A stretch of 60,020 nucleotides of DNA from positions 1 to 60,020 of the forward strand of contig SWDT01000136.1 in NCBI GenBank assembly GCA_009193035.1. The letters are read 5' to 3'. Within the stretch, counting starts at the first letter, position 1; the number at the start of each line of letters is the position of its first letter. This stretch comes from Halicephalobus mephisto (taxonomy: Eukaryota; Nematoda; Chromadorea; Rhabditida; Panagrolaimidae). This document shows positions 22,965-34,787 of this stretch, one piece after another. Below the pieces are notes generated by a model, which saw nothing but the letters and a program-made list of their open reading frames with translations, was not told where the DNA came from and ran no database searches. The position numbers and the translations under genes are program-made.

Positions 22965-23500
22965 ACTTTTTTATCCTCTACATACGAAAAAGGATACGTG
23001 GTATATGATGTATGGATACATGGAAACAGCTTTGATGTATCGAATATATTGTATTTTATATATCAGTACATTGGATGTAGTATGGGTCTTCGGGGCTGCG
23101 TAGAATGTTGAATAGTTAATGATAGTTACACGGTTCCGAGATTAAGGGGAGACTTGAGGTTCATATCATAGCCAGTTTGCCAAATAAGTTTATTCAACAT
23201 TGTCAACCGAATAGAAAAGAGATGTCTCTCCAGGCTCGTCAGCCCGAGTGGACTGAGTTCTACAGAAATCCAATAGATTCAATAGACAATTTGATTCCCT
23301 CTCTCCGCGAAGATCAGCTTCCTTAGCTTTATGTTGCGATCTGGACGCGTCGGCTGATAGGGCGGGGACTCCTGCGGGGAATCGTGTGATAGTCGGATTT
23401 TATGTATATTATTTATACCACATTGGATATAATACACTTATACATTATACTCAACTTCTGTACCAGTATATTAGTTATTTTTTGTGTTTAGTCTTAGATA
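22965..23500. other. Spacer with a ~65-bp hairpin and a base-balanced patch
   Basis: 22969-23032 is an interrupted palindrome (ATATCCATCATATAC / GTATATGATGTATGGATA). 23080-23400 has normal base composition and short open frames on both strands (for example MSLQARQPEWTEFYRNPIDS from 23222), but nothing I recognise. It may be old repeat sequence. Confidence 0.3.
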
Positions 23501-23502
23501 TA

Positions 23503-25045
23503 CAGTATCGGACAAAAGTCTTGGGACTCTCATTTTTGTTCGTATTTTTTTGTTAACTTCGTAATATTAGAAGTAGTAAGGGGTATTGTGTAGCTATCAT
23601 TACCTGCTACAGTCATTACCAGTTCTGAACTTTCTACGTGCGCTTACAAGAAATGGCGCAGCATTGTTCATTTTTTGCCCGCCAAAAGTCTTGGGACTTC
23701 TCATTGTTTATATATTTTATATAAGTAAGTTTTCGCATTTTCTTTCTTTAATATAATTTTATGGTTTAGTTATGGTGTGTGATCAATACTACTCTCTCGA
23801 TTTCAAAGAAAAGGTCATTGAAGCTGTGAGAAGGGGCAGGACGAAAAATAATGTTGCTCGAACTTTTATGATCTCAAAGAACACCGTTGCCAGATGGATG
23901 AAGCGTTTTAAAAGCAGAGGAACTGTAGTACCTGCTCCGAAATCTGGAAGACCGAGAATAACTTCGAAATCTGTCGATCAACATATCAAAACACTCTCCC
24001 AACATAATCCACTTTTGACAGCACCAGATATTAAGAAAGAAATTTTTGGTTCAGATGATGATTCCGTCAGTGTAAGAACTGTGCAAAGAAGGTTAGTAGA
24101 AAAGGACTTGCATGGTTGCCGTGGAGTCAACAAACCAGCAGTATCTTCTAAGAATCAGATCTCTAGACTTGATTGGGCTTGGGAACACAAGTGTTGGGAC
24201 TTTGAAATGTGGTCCAGAGTTTTATGGACAGACGAATCTGCTCTTACCTTGTTCGGAAATGAAAACACGCGGTGGATACGACGTCCTCGCGGTGCTCGAT
24301 TTGCTCCTAAATATCAGCTTCCAACTATGAAATACGGAGGAGGTACTCTCATCGTTTGGGGATGTATAACTTCGTTCGGTGTTGGTCCTTTGGTTAGAAT
24401 TAAAGGAATCATGGATGCACTGACATACGCAGATATTATCAAAGATTATGTTTTACCTTTTGCTAAGAAAAATATGCCTAGGAATTGGTTCTTCCAGAGA
24501 GACAATGATCCCAAACATCGGTCGAAGTACGTCAGCAACTTGCTTGAAGATCATCATGTTCAAGTTCTTCCTTGGCCCTCCCAGTCGTCAGACTTGAGTC
24601 CAATAGAGAATGTATGGTGGGAATTAAAACGAAGATGTAAAGGTCAGAAAGCTCGTAATTTAGATGAAAAATTCGAATTAGTCAAACGTGAATGGGAGAA
24701 CATCAGTCCATTGTTTATCCAGAAACTAATTCGATCTATGAGAGATCGGTGTAATGCAGTAATTAAAGCCAAAGGTTGTAGTACTAAATATTAGATTTGT
24801 TTTGTGAATGTTGCTGTTTGAATTATTTTTCAAAACAATAAATCTAAAGTCCCAAGACTTTTGGCGGGCAAAAAATGAACAATGCTGCGCCATTTCCTGT
24901 GGGCGCACGTAGAAAGTTCAGAACTGGTAACGATTGTAGCAGGTAATGATAGCTACACAATACCCCTTACTACTTCTAATATTACTAAGTTAACAAAAAA
25001 ATACGAACAAAAATGAGAGAGTCCCAAGACTTTTGTCCGATACTG
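23503..25045 (+). mobile_element. Tc1/mariner-family transposon, apparently complete
   Basis: 1543 bp bounded by TA (23501-23502 and 25046-25047). Terminal inverted repeats of about 198 bp run from 23503 to ~23700 and from ~24848 to 25045, both starting CAGTATCGGACAAAAGTC. Within each repeat the motif AAAAGTCTTGGGACT occurs at the outer end (about 23513 and 25035) and again at the inner end (about 23684 and 24860), the IR/DR arrangement in which each end has two transposase sites. The two repeats differ at only a few positions, so insertion looks recent. Confidence 0.95.
23772..24794 (+). CDS. Tc1-like transposase, 340 aa
   Basis: Full-length for the family (about 340 aa), uninterrupted, single exon. 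The N-terminus holds two helix-turn-helix DNA-binding units (residues ~8-50, NNVARTFMISKNTVARWMKR; ~60-120, with the GRPR linker at ~58-61). The DDE catalytic domain shows the first Asp in WTDES (~155), the second Asp in QRDNDPKH (~245), and Glu in SDLSPIENVWWELK (~280), about 34 residues after the second Asp, so DD34E. It cuts and pastes the element by binding the TIRs at 23.5 and 25.0 kb. No frameshift or stop is visible, so it could be active. Confidence 0.95.
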   Translation: MVCDQYYSLDFKEKVIEAVRRGRTKNNVARTFMISKNTVARWMKRFKSRGTVVPAPKSGRPRITSKSVDQHIKTLSQHNPLLTAPDIKKEIFGSDDDSVSVRTVQRRLVEKDLHGCRGVNKPAVSSKNQISRLDWAWEHKCWDFEMWSRVLWTDESALTLFGNENTRWIRRPRGARFAPKYQLPTMKYGGGTLIVWGCITSFGVGPLVRIKGIMDALTYADIIKDYVLPFAKKNMPRNWFFQRDNDPKHRSKYVSNLLEDHHVQVLPWPSQSSDLSPIENVWWELKRRCKGQKARNLDEKFELVKREWENISPLFIQKLIRSMRDRCNAVIKAKGCSTKY

Positions 25046-25064
25046 TATATACAATGGATTTTTT

Positions 25065-25420
25065 TTCATTCATGCTAAACAGCATATTGGGCAACAATTA
25101 TTCTCCAATTTTCCCGGCCCCGGGCGAGTGTTTCAGCTTCTTCCCATGTCATGCCCAGTGTCTTCAGGTCTTGGGCGAAGGTTCTTCTCCATGTCGTCTT
25201 GGGGCATCTGGAGGAGTCCATTTCATCGCGACTTTGGGGATTCAGCTGTCCTCCATGCGTAAAATGTGTCCAGCTAGCTGTAGCCTTCGTCGTGCAACTA
25301 CGTTATGGAGTTTGTCTGCGCCGCTCCTCCGCAAGACTTCTTCGTTGGCTCTATGTTCCGTGTATCGGATCTTGAGGATTCGTCGGAAGCATCTCATACA
25401 ATGGATGGGGATGTGTTAAA
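25065..25420 (-). pseudogene. LINE (RTE-like) reverse-transcriptase C-terminal remnant
   Basis: The minus strand encodes, with one stop and at least one frame change, the conserved tail of RTE-type LINE polyproteins: MRCFRRILKIRYTEHRANEE, RRRLQLAGHILRMED, then TFAQDLKTLGMTWEEAETLA and WRIIVAQYA. It lies 20 bp beyond the right end of the Tc1-like element. Dead. Confidence 0.8.
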
Positions 25421-25656
25421 TTTGTATTATGCAGATTTATCTTTTCTACAACAACTATACAAGAAAACCCATATGACAAACTTGTATTATAGATTCTGAA
25501 TGAATGAAGGCAATGACGGTTCAGCTTTGCCCAAATGGCTTTGTCTTTCTAGCTAAAAACAATCAATAGTTTTAGAAATTCAAGGTTTCTTGCGAAATTA
25601 TGAGGCATTTGTTTCTCATGGATTTGTGTGTTAAAAAATTCCACCAATTACTGCTA

Positions 25657-27705
25657 TCATTCAAAAACTAGCGCCAAAGCTTTCCAACGATACCAAATAA
25701 TTTGTGTCATCCATTTGAAATGCCCAAAAATAACGAGAAAAACTTTTTGAGAAAAATGCCTCGCAATTTTGCCAAGCTCTGTAAGAAACTCACGCCTGTC
25801 ATTGAAATCCTTTACTGCCGTTTTGATCCGCTCGACGTAGGAGTCAAATACGTCCTTGTTGACATTTTCATTCCCTTTGATGGCGCGGTCATTTTCAACC
25901 AATTGTTTTGCCGTATCGATGTTTTGCAGTAAGTTCCATTTGTTGAAGCAGATCTGTGTACACGTAATATCATTTTTGTCCTTGGAAGTAAGTGAACTCC
26001 GTGAAGTATTAACCTAAAATCATAGTAAAGATCATTTGTATTACTAAAAGGTGGGCCAAAAAATGGTAGACAAAATTTCTTTTGGTTTCCCTATATGGTT
26101 TTAAACGCCAGACATCATTTTGTTGTTTGAACAATACAACATTGTTTAAAAAAATATAAAAAATTTTAAATGAAGCTCATACGGTAAGGCCAAGATACAA
26201 ATTTCAGGCATTGGAGGATCAAAAGAAAACTTTATGTACCATTTTTGGCCACTCTGTAGTTGTAAACAAGCAATTACCCGAAAATCCACAATCCTCAATT
26301 CATAGATAGGCTCATCTTGCTTTTCCTCTTTCGTAGGCTGTCTCTCAACGAAGCCGTAGTTCCCTTTGTTCTCTATCAAGTCCTCTAGTCCGAGAAGCAA
26401 TGCAAGTATCTTCAACGGCCTTGTTGTCTCTTCATCTACTTTGAACTGCTTTTTGTGAGCTAAATTTGATTTTATTGAAAAATTCATGAAATTCACCTTT
26501 CGACGGTGCATCTTCAAGCATTTGATCAATGGAGTTTCCGGAAGCCGTGAAGAAATTCTCAACTAAACTATCAGATATTACACAAAACCAAACTTGTCCT
26601 TACTTATGCTTGTTGCTAGATATACATATTCAGATCTAGTTGTATCAGCAACGATATGAACTTCGGGTGCTCCAGCGCAATCAAACTTAACAATTTGTAC
26701 ACAAATAATTCCGTCAGATCAATTTCTGGCTCCAATCCAGATTCAAATTCTACTTTTGGCATGATACCAATAGTCTTCGCATAGTAAGAATTAGTTGGTT
26801 GATTTCGCGTTCTCCACAAATACAAAATATCCCAGCTAAAAAACCAAGCGCATTCGAATAATTTAGAGAAGAGGCATTTATCTGTATACCGTCTGCTTTT
26901 TTCGACTTCTCAATAACTTTCAATGTGTGACCAGCAAAAAGCGAGCCAAAGTATGTGGTGAGAGAACGACACATGTATTTTTTGGTGTTATAAACCAGAA
27001 AATTAATCTCGCTGTCGATTTCGTCGCGTTTGCCGAGAAAGTCAGGATAGACGACGAAGAATCCTGAACTATTAAGCGGTGATAACAGTTCCCGATCTCT
27101 GAGAGCCATATCTTTCCTTCGACTTGTCGCACCAGACGTAGTAAGTTTTCTTATTCTGTCGACTTGCTCCAAATAAATCGACCAGTTCTTCAGGAGAGCG
27201 TGTTTCTAAAAACTTCACTTTAGCCATTAATAAGACAGTATTATTAAAAACAATTTTAGAATTCATTCTAGCCACAAACGAAATCTAACAGTAAATATCG
27301 AAAACTATGGCCGAATAGTGCAGCCATAAAAATAAATTTTCCCGTTCCCGTCCGTCCTGGAAGTGACCGGGAAATAGCTCTGATAGGCATGGCCCACAAA
27401 ACATTTTCAGAAATAAATAGTGCAAAACGAAAGATTTAACTTACCACAACTACGGTCTTTCCGTCCGTTACGCCGGCATCTACAAAAGTACCATGTCCAA
27501 ATTGAACACCATCGCAGAATAATTCCTGATAGTCATGCTCGATTTGAAAAATAGACTTCACTTTCTCCTTCAAATGATCGACTGTCATCTAAATAAATGT
27601 ATTTAAAGATTAAATGAATTAAAAACAAACCTCGTCGTCGAACGTCCAAAATGCTTTCCGACGCGAAACTTCCTCATGATCGTGCAATTCGACGATCAGC
27701 TTCAT
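25657..27705 (-). pseudogene. Broken multi-exon gene with ubiquitin-like N-terminus
   Basis: Exon 27631-27705 (MKLIVELHD...) joins in phase to 27445-27588, together resembling a ubiquitin-like fold (LKEKVKSIF, then ELFCDGVQF, then DAGVTDGKTVVV). An in-phase exon from 27284 continues to a stop at 27072, while a protein-like reading (SPLNSSGFFVVYPDFLGKRD) carries on in another frame to about 26820. Further open pieces follow at 26616-26825, 26146-26540 (VDEETTRPLKILALLLGLED) and 25657-26010 (SYVERIKTAVKDFNDRREFL). Frame changes at 27.1 and 26.8 kb have no good introns to explain them, so it is probably a pseudogene, though sequence error or unusual splicing is possible. Apart from the ubiquitin-like part I do not recognise it. 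Confidence 0.45.
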
Positions 27706-27767
27706 ACTTTGCTTGAAATCTAAAATTTAATGAATAAGTTTAGAAAAGAATTGAAATGACGCGTAGA

Positions 27768-27850
27768 AATGTCTTCTTCTTCTTCTTCTTTTTTTTTTCT
27801 TCTTCTTCTTTTTTTTCTTCTTTTTCTTTTTCTTCTTTTTTTTCTTCTTT
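27768..27850. repeat. TTC/polypyrimidine tract
   Basis: (TTC)n interrupted by T runs. It reads as Lys/Glu on the minus strand, giving a false open frame. Confidence 0.85.
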
Positions 27851-27859
27851 ATCCTCAGC

Positions 27860-28700
27860 GTTTGTCCCGTTTTCGCAGGGTTCGCTATACCACACCATAC
27901 AATACAACAGAAAATAAGGTAAATTAAGACAAACTAGAACTTTTTGCTTGATCTTGTATGGCATGTGATTTGATGCGATGTCCCTTCTTTGTGGACCGGC
28001 TTGGACGCGTAGAAATGTGAAGACTATAAATTGAAATATTTTAAGTTAAAGTGCGAAAGACTGGTGAAACTTGGGAGAACAGATTTATTGAAAATCAATT
28101 TATTCCCAAAATAACGGTTATCCCTTAAAATACCAACCGCGTATTACTCAAATTGCAATAAAAGTAGAAAAGGATGGCTGTAAGAAAAATGGAAAACATT
28201 TGTTGCATAACGCCAAAACAAGAAAAAAGCGCGCTGCTTTGAATCCTGGTTAAAAGACACGCAAAAACACTTGATGTGCCTTCCAATTCATTGGGTGTCC
28301 TAGAGTTTTCCCGGATTGAGTATGGTTGTTTTTGGTGATTTCCACTTGAAATTGTAGTTGATTTAATACATAATTGACTGAAACTTTGCCTTATAATGAG
28401 TCTTTTTTGCAATTTGAATGGAATGGGTTTTGGGTGTCCTGTAAAATTAGAGCATGGATTGCTTCAAAAATGACTATTTTATGGTATTTTTGAGGTTTTT
28501 TGCGTATTTTAGGGTCAAAAATAGTCAAAAACGGAGTAAAAATGAGTTGATGGGCGTCCTAGAAACGCCATATATATACTACTTTTATTAAAAACATTTA
28601 ATCCTGTTTTCCAAAAAATCTCAAAATTAAAAAATGCAAAGAATCATTCAAATAATTCATTTATCACTCTTTTCACAGATTTACAGTATCATTAGTTCAA
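27860..28700. other. Spacer with three GGGTGTCCTAGA-like words
   Basis: GGGTGTCCTAGAG (~28291), GGGTGTCCTGTAA (~28434) and GGGCGTCCTAGAA (~28553). Nothing coding recognised; it contains the 3' flank of snap-29. Confidence 0.35.
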
Positions 28701-28758
28701 GAAAGAAAGCATGAAATACAAATCTCGTATCACAGATTAATATGCACTCTTAATTGCA

Positions 28759-29986
28759 TCATTTCTTTTTTGAAAAAGCAGCTGTGTCTTCGGGTTTCGA
28801 AACTCCCTTGTATCCCAGTAGTTTCTTCATTTGGTTGTCTTGAGACCTGACGACAGTATCGTTTCTATCAGCTTTGGTTTGAATGCGAGCAATCATCTCG
28901 TTCTGATCGTCGACTTCAGTTCCAAGAGCTCTTCCGAGATTTCTCAAGTTGGCTAATTTGGCACTCATCACATCCAGATTCTCGTCGACTTGGTTATCTA
29001 GAGCTTCGAATCTTGTTCCTTTGATGGCTGCTCGGGACTCAGCGGTTAGAGTAGGTCCACTATAGTGAGTTGCCAATCTTTCCTCGAATTCACCGTTCTC
29101 AAGATGTGTACTTAGTTTGTTTTCAGATTTAGAAGCGGGGACCGTCGAAGGAGGAGGAGCCTTGGAGAACTTGTTCTTGAACCATCCACCAAAGAGAGAT
29201 TTCAAGCTGTTCAAATTCCGTTGAGTTTCAACAGTAGTGCGATGAATATCATCCAGATTTTTCTCTGTTCTCTCAAGTTTCTCACGTTGAACTAACAATT
29301 CCTGAAATTTTAGATGTAAAAACACACTACTGTAAAAATCAAAAAAAATGGATACAATTACGAAATAATTTCGACGGAAATTTTCAAAGTTTTTAGAAAT
29401 TAAGTCTGAAATTTTAGTTTTCTAAGATGATCATTTTGTAATTTTGCACAATTTCGAAATCAAATACATATCATATGAATCAGAAATAAATTTTATTATG
29501 AAATAATTTCGACGGAAATTTTCAAAGTTTTTAGAAATTAAGTCTGAAATTTCTATTTTACAGTGATTCCTTCGAAATTAATATTTTGAAGTCACATTAT
29601 ACTTAAATAGATCCAGAAACTTGTAAATTGGAGTTTTATGGATATAGTTTTTTGGTTTCGAAGATTGAAAGCTATATGAAACTCAATAGATACCCGGAAA
29701 GTCGAATTAACATCCAAATAACGTCCCGAAGACAAGTTGCTTCGATTGTGTTTAAAAATTATCTTTTACAAAAACTTACTTGAGCAGTATTGGCACCGAC
29801 TTGTTCCGAATTAGCCAACCGTTGAACTGATCTAGTGGTGGAGTCAACTGATTCTTGAAGAACCCGTTCAATTTCGCGTTCATACTCGTTCAATTCGTCT
29901 TCAGGAGCTCTGTTAATCGAGTAACTTTTCACGTTATCTAAACTTCCAGAGTACTTGTAATCGTCATCAAACGGGTTAGACGACAT
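28759..29986 (-). CDS. snap-29: SNAP-29, Qbc-SNARE
   Basis: Two exons, 29780-29986 and 28759-29301, both phase 0, giving 249 aa (human SNAP29 is 258). The start is the ATG after a TTTTTAG|GGAGG acceptor. The N-terminus has the NPF motif (MSSNPFDDD) that binds EH-domain proteins. The Qb SNARE helix spans roughly residues 45-110 and the Qc helix roughly 185-245 (LGRALGTEVDDQNEMIARIQ). No cysteine in the linker, so unlike SNAP-25 it is not palmitoylated, as known for SNAP-29. Role by family: membrane fusion at endosomes and autophagosomes with a syntaxin and a VAMP. The intron carries a private 135-bp duplication. Confidence 0.93.
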
Positions 29987-30039
29987 CCTCCCTAAAAACA
30001 ACAAAATAAACAAACGAAAAACGAAAAACGAACAAAATC

Positions 30040-30540
30040 AATCGATGAATCACATTACGAAATACATCCAGAAAGATTTTTAATTATTTTGTTTCATATA
30101 TAAATTACAAACAAAAATAAATCAATACCCCAAATCCAGAAAGATTTTTAATTTTTTTGTTTCATATATGAATTACAAACAAAAATAAATCAATATCCCA
30201 AATCCAAAGAAAGAAACATCCAGTCACGACAGACTCGAATGAAATCGTTTTTTCCTTTTTTTCAAAAGAACACTAAGCAACTCAACACATGACTTGGCGA
30301 CAACACCATAACGCCAAAAATTATTTCTTTTTTAGGTCAATTTTTAAAAAATTTGAATAATATAAAATTACAATTTTACAAAAATTCCTAAAATTTTTAA
30401 TTTTTTTAAATTTATTAAAATCTTTAATTTCCAAAATTTAAAATATTTCTTGAATATTTTAGAATTTTAAATTTTAGAAACATCTAAAAATAAAAACTTC
30501 AACTTTTAATTTTTACAATAGTATTATTTATTCCCGTACA
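30040..30540. other. Spacer between GAA1 and snap-29
   Basis: Contains a two-copy ~65-bp duplication (AGAAAGATTTTTAATT...TTACAAACAAAAATAAATCA at 30070 and 30138) and AT-rich sequence. It should hold the snap-29 promoter. Confidence 0.5.
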
Positions 30541-30575
30541 TTATAAACCAAACGATAAAGCACAAGAGATCAAGT

Positions 30576-32972
30576 TTATTCAACTTTTTCTTTTTCTTCT
30601 TTGACAAATATCGGTTCTGGAAGAAGTTCTTGTTTGAATCTGACCAGACTCATCAAATGCCCGAAAATTGCAATCAAAAAAATAGAATATAACGGAAACA
30701 ATATCGACGAATGAACAAGATGCTTGTGTACACTCTGCATCAACGCTTCCATCAACCATTTTCCAGCCAAGACAAATGGAGTTTCACTAGTCAGAAGTTT
30801 ACCGTATCCATCAAACTTCAAATAAGCAAGAATAAATTGACCAAAGTAAAGGAGACACAGCGGATGGACAAACAATGTGACAATCTTCGTCAATCTAAAA
30901 TAAAATATCCGTAAAAAATCAAAAATTATAAAAATTACAATTTTTAGATTTAAAAAAATTTAAAACTAAAAACAATAATTTTTTAAATTTTAAAATAAAT
31001 ATAAAAAGTAATAATTTTCTAATTTAAGAATATAAAAAGTAATAATTTTTTAAATTTAAAAGTTTAAAAATTACAGTTTTTTAATTCAAAAAAGTCTAAA
31101 AATTACAGTTTTTAATTTAAAAGTTTAAAAATTACAGTTTTTTAATTCAAAAAAGTTTAAAAACTAAAAACTTACATATGACCTGATTTCAAAAATCCAG
31201 TCAATAAAATAATCGGCAAAGTTGAAACAAATCCAATAACTAATCCAGGAGATATACTCAACAAACTAGTAGCTCCAATTAACAATCCAACTTCAACAAA
31301 AAATACAAATCTTAAAACAACACATTCTGCTGAAGTTTCAATTGGATAAAAATAATTTAAAAAAACTAAAATTAATGGACCTCCTAGTAAAATTATTTTT
31401 TGAATATCATTTTGAAATTCTTTTGAAATTTCAATTGAAAAAACAAATAATGTCAAAAAATACAATCCAAGAGGAAAAATATGGTTATAAATAAGTGATT
31501 TCGGAATACCGTAACCTGCTTTTCTAAAATATTCTTTCAAAGCCAAAAACACCATAGAACTCATGAAAAATCCACTGATCGGCATGTAGAAAGCAACAGA
31601 CATGAATTTGTTCGGAGAAATCAAATAATACAAAAAATACGATTGATGTAATTTTTCTAGAACATTATTTAGGGATCTGTAGCATAATTCAATAAAAATC
31701 GCCAAAGTTTTTATATCAATTTTCGAGTTTGCCGTTTTTGCAGGAACACCGATCACAGAAACCGCACTGATTCCATAAGATCCAAAAACTGAATGAAGAC
31801 CTTCAACTTCAGAAAATGTTTGTTTGTAGACCGATTTCAAAAACGCTTCAATCAGAAGACTGTGTTCAGATTCCTTCTGAGGAAGATTATTAACCCTAGT
31901 CGGGATTCTGTAATTCGACGCAATTGTATTGGCCACATTCACAAGATCCAAATTCGGTTGTCTTCCATTAACCTAAAAAACCATTTTCAATTTAAAACTT
32001 TTAAATTCTAAGAATTTCTTTAAAAACAAATAATTTGTAAAATATTTTTTTTGTTTTCTCCAAAAATTAATAAACTTCCACAATATCATCTAAAACAACT
32101 TTAAAAAGTACTTTTTTAACTTAAGAAATCCAAAATAATTTTTTTAATTCAAAAAATTTCAAAATAATTTTTCCAAAATTTCTTAAATTCTAAAAAAATT
32201 AAAAATTTTAAAAGTAACTTACTCCAAAAAATTTGACATTTAAATAATTAAAATTAACTCCAGAAATATCAAAAATATATACACCTATAATAGTTCCACT
32301 TCTTTTAGGAAGAGGATTAGCAATCAAATTATCTATTGAATATCCATGAAATGCCGATAACCATCCTTCAACAGCAATTGGAGATGGATCAGTAAAAAGA
32401 AAAATAATATCCCTTGCCCAGTATACTTGATTCCTGAAGTAATCTGCCATCGTCAAACCTAATGCTGATCCTTCTAATCTCGATTCATCCACGGGAACAA
32501 CCATCAAAATTGATTCAACCGATGGATTTTTCGTTGTTCTTAAAATTCCATATATATTTTCACCTTCAAGACCAATTTTAGGAATACTGTAAGGAGAAAT
32601 TAATTTATAACTTTGATTATATGCTTCTAATCCGAGTTCTTTCAGTGTTTCAAAAATGTATTTTTTCTCCGATCTAAAAAAAAACAATTTTTAATTTTTT
32701 TATATAAAATTCTACCTGTCCTTGAAACTACTCCTTAATCCTTTAGCAAAAGCCGAAAGAGAAGCAACTTTATCAAACCTCGGACGAACAACTCCAGGAA
32801 GAAATGCATTCTCACTAACTCTCGTATTTTCAATAACGTCCGGCTGAGTGGCATAATATATATAACCAATAGCTCCAATATAGCACAACAACGACAACAA
32901 TACAGCATTAGTCACTATTTTGACAATTATTTTAGGGGGCTGAGATCCCCTAAGGGCCAATCTACGCAACAT
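30576..32972 (-). CDS. hpo-3: GPI transamidase subunit GAA1 (GPAA1)
   Basis: Four exons: 32716-32972, 32223-32673, 31176-31972, 30576-30894; phases 2, 0, 2; 607 aa (human GPAA1 621). One transmembrane helix near residues 18-40, then a long luminal M28-peptidase-like domain (ESILMVVPVDESRLEGSALG, ARDIIFLFTD), then about six C-terminal membrane helices. The ER-resident complex cleaves C-terminal signals and attaches GPI anchors; GAA1 is thought to present the GPI lipid or form the amide bond. The start codon abuts a TTTTTTTAG acceptor with no 5'-UTR between, as for a trans-spliced mRNA. It lies 157 bp after the DHHC gene on the same strand. hpo-3 is the C. elegans name as I remember it. Confidence 0.92.
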
Positions 32973-33057
32973 CTAAAAAAACAAAAATAAAAAAACTAAA
33001 ATTCAAAAAAATAAAAATTGGAAATCCATTAATCTCTTTAGAAAACAAAAAACTGAT

Positions 33058-33063
33058 TTTATT
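33058..33063 (-). terminator. Intercistronic poly(A) signal upstream of GAA1
   Basis: AATAAA on the minus strand, 67 nt after the DHHC stop codon and about 85 nt before the GAA1 splice acceptor. This is the spacing expected at an SL2-type operon junction. Confidence 0.55.
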
Positions 33064-33129
33064 AATTCGTTTGTTTTCGAGTAATATCACATAATTACAC
33101 GTGTAAACTGACGTAGTAAGTAAATTATA

Positions 33130-34787
33130 TCAAACGTTAAATTCAAATGCCCTTTCGCTGATGAATGGAGTAACAAAGGGATTGAACCATTTGATTGAAA
33201 AAGGTCCTCCAAAAACTACTTGAAGGTTCTTCCAAGAATCCGTATTTTTTCCTTTTTCATTTTTAAGAGATTCTATTCCAGTCTGATCTGAGCAAATTGA
33301 TGAGATCTGCGTGCCAAACATTACACACTGAAATAAATTAACAATTACTTTTAAAAACCTAAAACTTACAGTAAATATCGCAAATAAAATAGCTTCAAAC
33401 AACAAAAAAATAATAACAATTGTTGTTGCTGGAGGCGAGAACATACTGCAGCCATTCCAGTTATCGTTAACACACAGAACAAACTGCCATACTGTCCAAT
33501 AAAGAGAGTGGAAACTGACTAAGCTGATGTACATCTAAATATTAAAATCACACAACTACAAAAACCAAATTTTCTCAAAACAGCTCCATGTAAATTTTTG
33601 AAAATTAAAATAACCTAAAATTTCGGTTATGAATAATAACTTCATAATCTGATGTAATTTCGTAATTATATATTGTAAAAATCATATAATCTTTCTTGTG
33701 AAATATTCTTAAAATTTCTAGTAGTAAAATCTAAAATAACCTAAAATTTCGGTTATGAATAATTATCATTTCATAATCTGATGTAATTTCGTAATTATAT
33801 ATTGTAAAAATCATAATCTTTCTTGTGAAATATTCTCAAAATTTCTAGTAGTAAAATCTAAAGTAGTCTGAAATCTCGGTTATGAATAGTGATTATTTCG
33901 TAACTAATTATATTGTAAGAATAAATTTTTCAGCAAAATGAACATACATCCAAGTTCTTAGAAATTACAAATTACCTGAAATTTTAGCTTTGCACAATAG
34001 TGATTTTATAATCTTGTACAATGTCATAATTATATATTAAAAACAATATATAAACTTTTTTCTGAAATATTCCTAAATTCATGGGGAACTTTTGGAATCT
34101 AAATTAGTCAATAATTTTAATTTCGCGCGACAATTATTTCGTAATCAATATGCCAAAGCTACATTCCAGTTTGGTGCATTTGGAGCTTCTTCAACAAGGA
34201 CACATCGAGTACTTAACCCTATCCCACTTCCGGGGCTAACATTAACAAAATTATTGTTTTCCAAAAATCAAAACTAAAACAACCTTTCAAAAATTTCCCT
34301 TAATTTCAACACTCACCGTAAATAAGATAAAATATTTTTGATTTCCTTCTCCAACACAATTATTCACCCACGGACAATGGTGATCCATTCTTCTTATGCA
34401 AGAATCACACACACGACAATGATGTGCTCGTTCGGGACGAATACACGAGCATTTCGTACATTTTAAAAACACTTCTCCTCTGTCAAACTCCAGCATTTTG
34501 ACGTGTTCATCAAGAGTCCCCTTAGGCACTGTCCCTGGATTTGTCAACATTGTTTTCAAATGCGAAATCAAAGCCATAAACCATAGAAATTGAAAAACAA
34601 TAAAATTCAAAATCTGATGAAATGGATACTCCTCCAATGCTACCAGCATTACTGTAAACACACAAAACTGTCCATAGAGGAGCAGTATCCATGTCAGAAC
34701 AACGCAGCAGAGTCCACAGGGATCCTTATTCAACCACTCAAACCCGCATAAATGATTTCTTCCAGTTAGGATGGGCTTTGATTTCAT
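33130..34787 (-). CDS. dhhc-3: DHHC palmitoyltransferase, ZDHHC3/7 type
   Basis: Exons 34317-34787, 33370-33534, 33130-33327, all phase 0; 277 aa. Two N-terminal membrane helices, then the cysteine-rich DHHC domain ([20 protein letters not shown] and [19 protein letters not shown]), then two more helices and the FGTQISSIC segment typical of Golgi ZDHHC3/ZDHHC7, ending in a hydrophobic-acidic tail. The catalytic Cys is that of DHHC. Function: S-acylation of membrane proteins in the Golgi. Intron 2 is only 42 nt, divisible by three and free of stops, so a retained form would add 14 residues. The symbol is from remembered synteny with vpr-1 in C. elegans. Confidence 0.92.
33600..33900. repeat. 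~124-bp tandem repeat in DHHC intron 1
   Basis: Two full copies and a partial third of AACCTAAAATTTCGGTTATGAATAAT through AAATTTCTAGTAGTAAAATCTAAA, starting near 33612 and 33739. Confidence 0.85.

Noticed and set aside
27740..27964. Lys/Glu-rich frame upstream of the broken ubiquitin-like gene
   Set aside because: Produced by the TTC/polypyrimidine tract.
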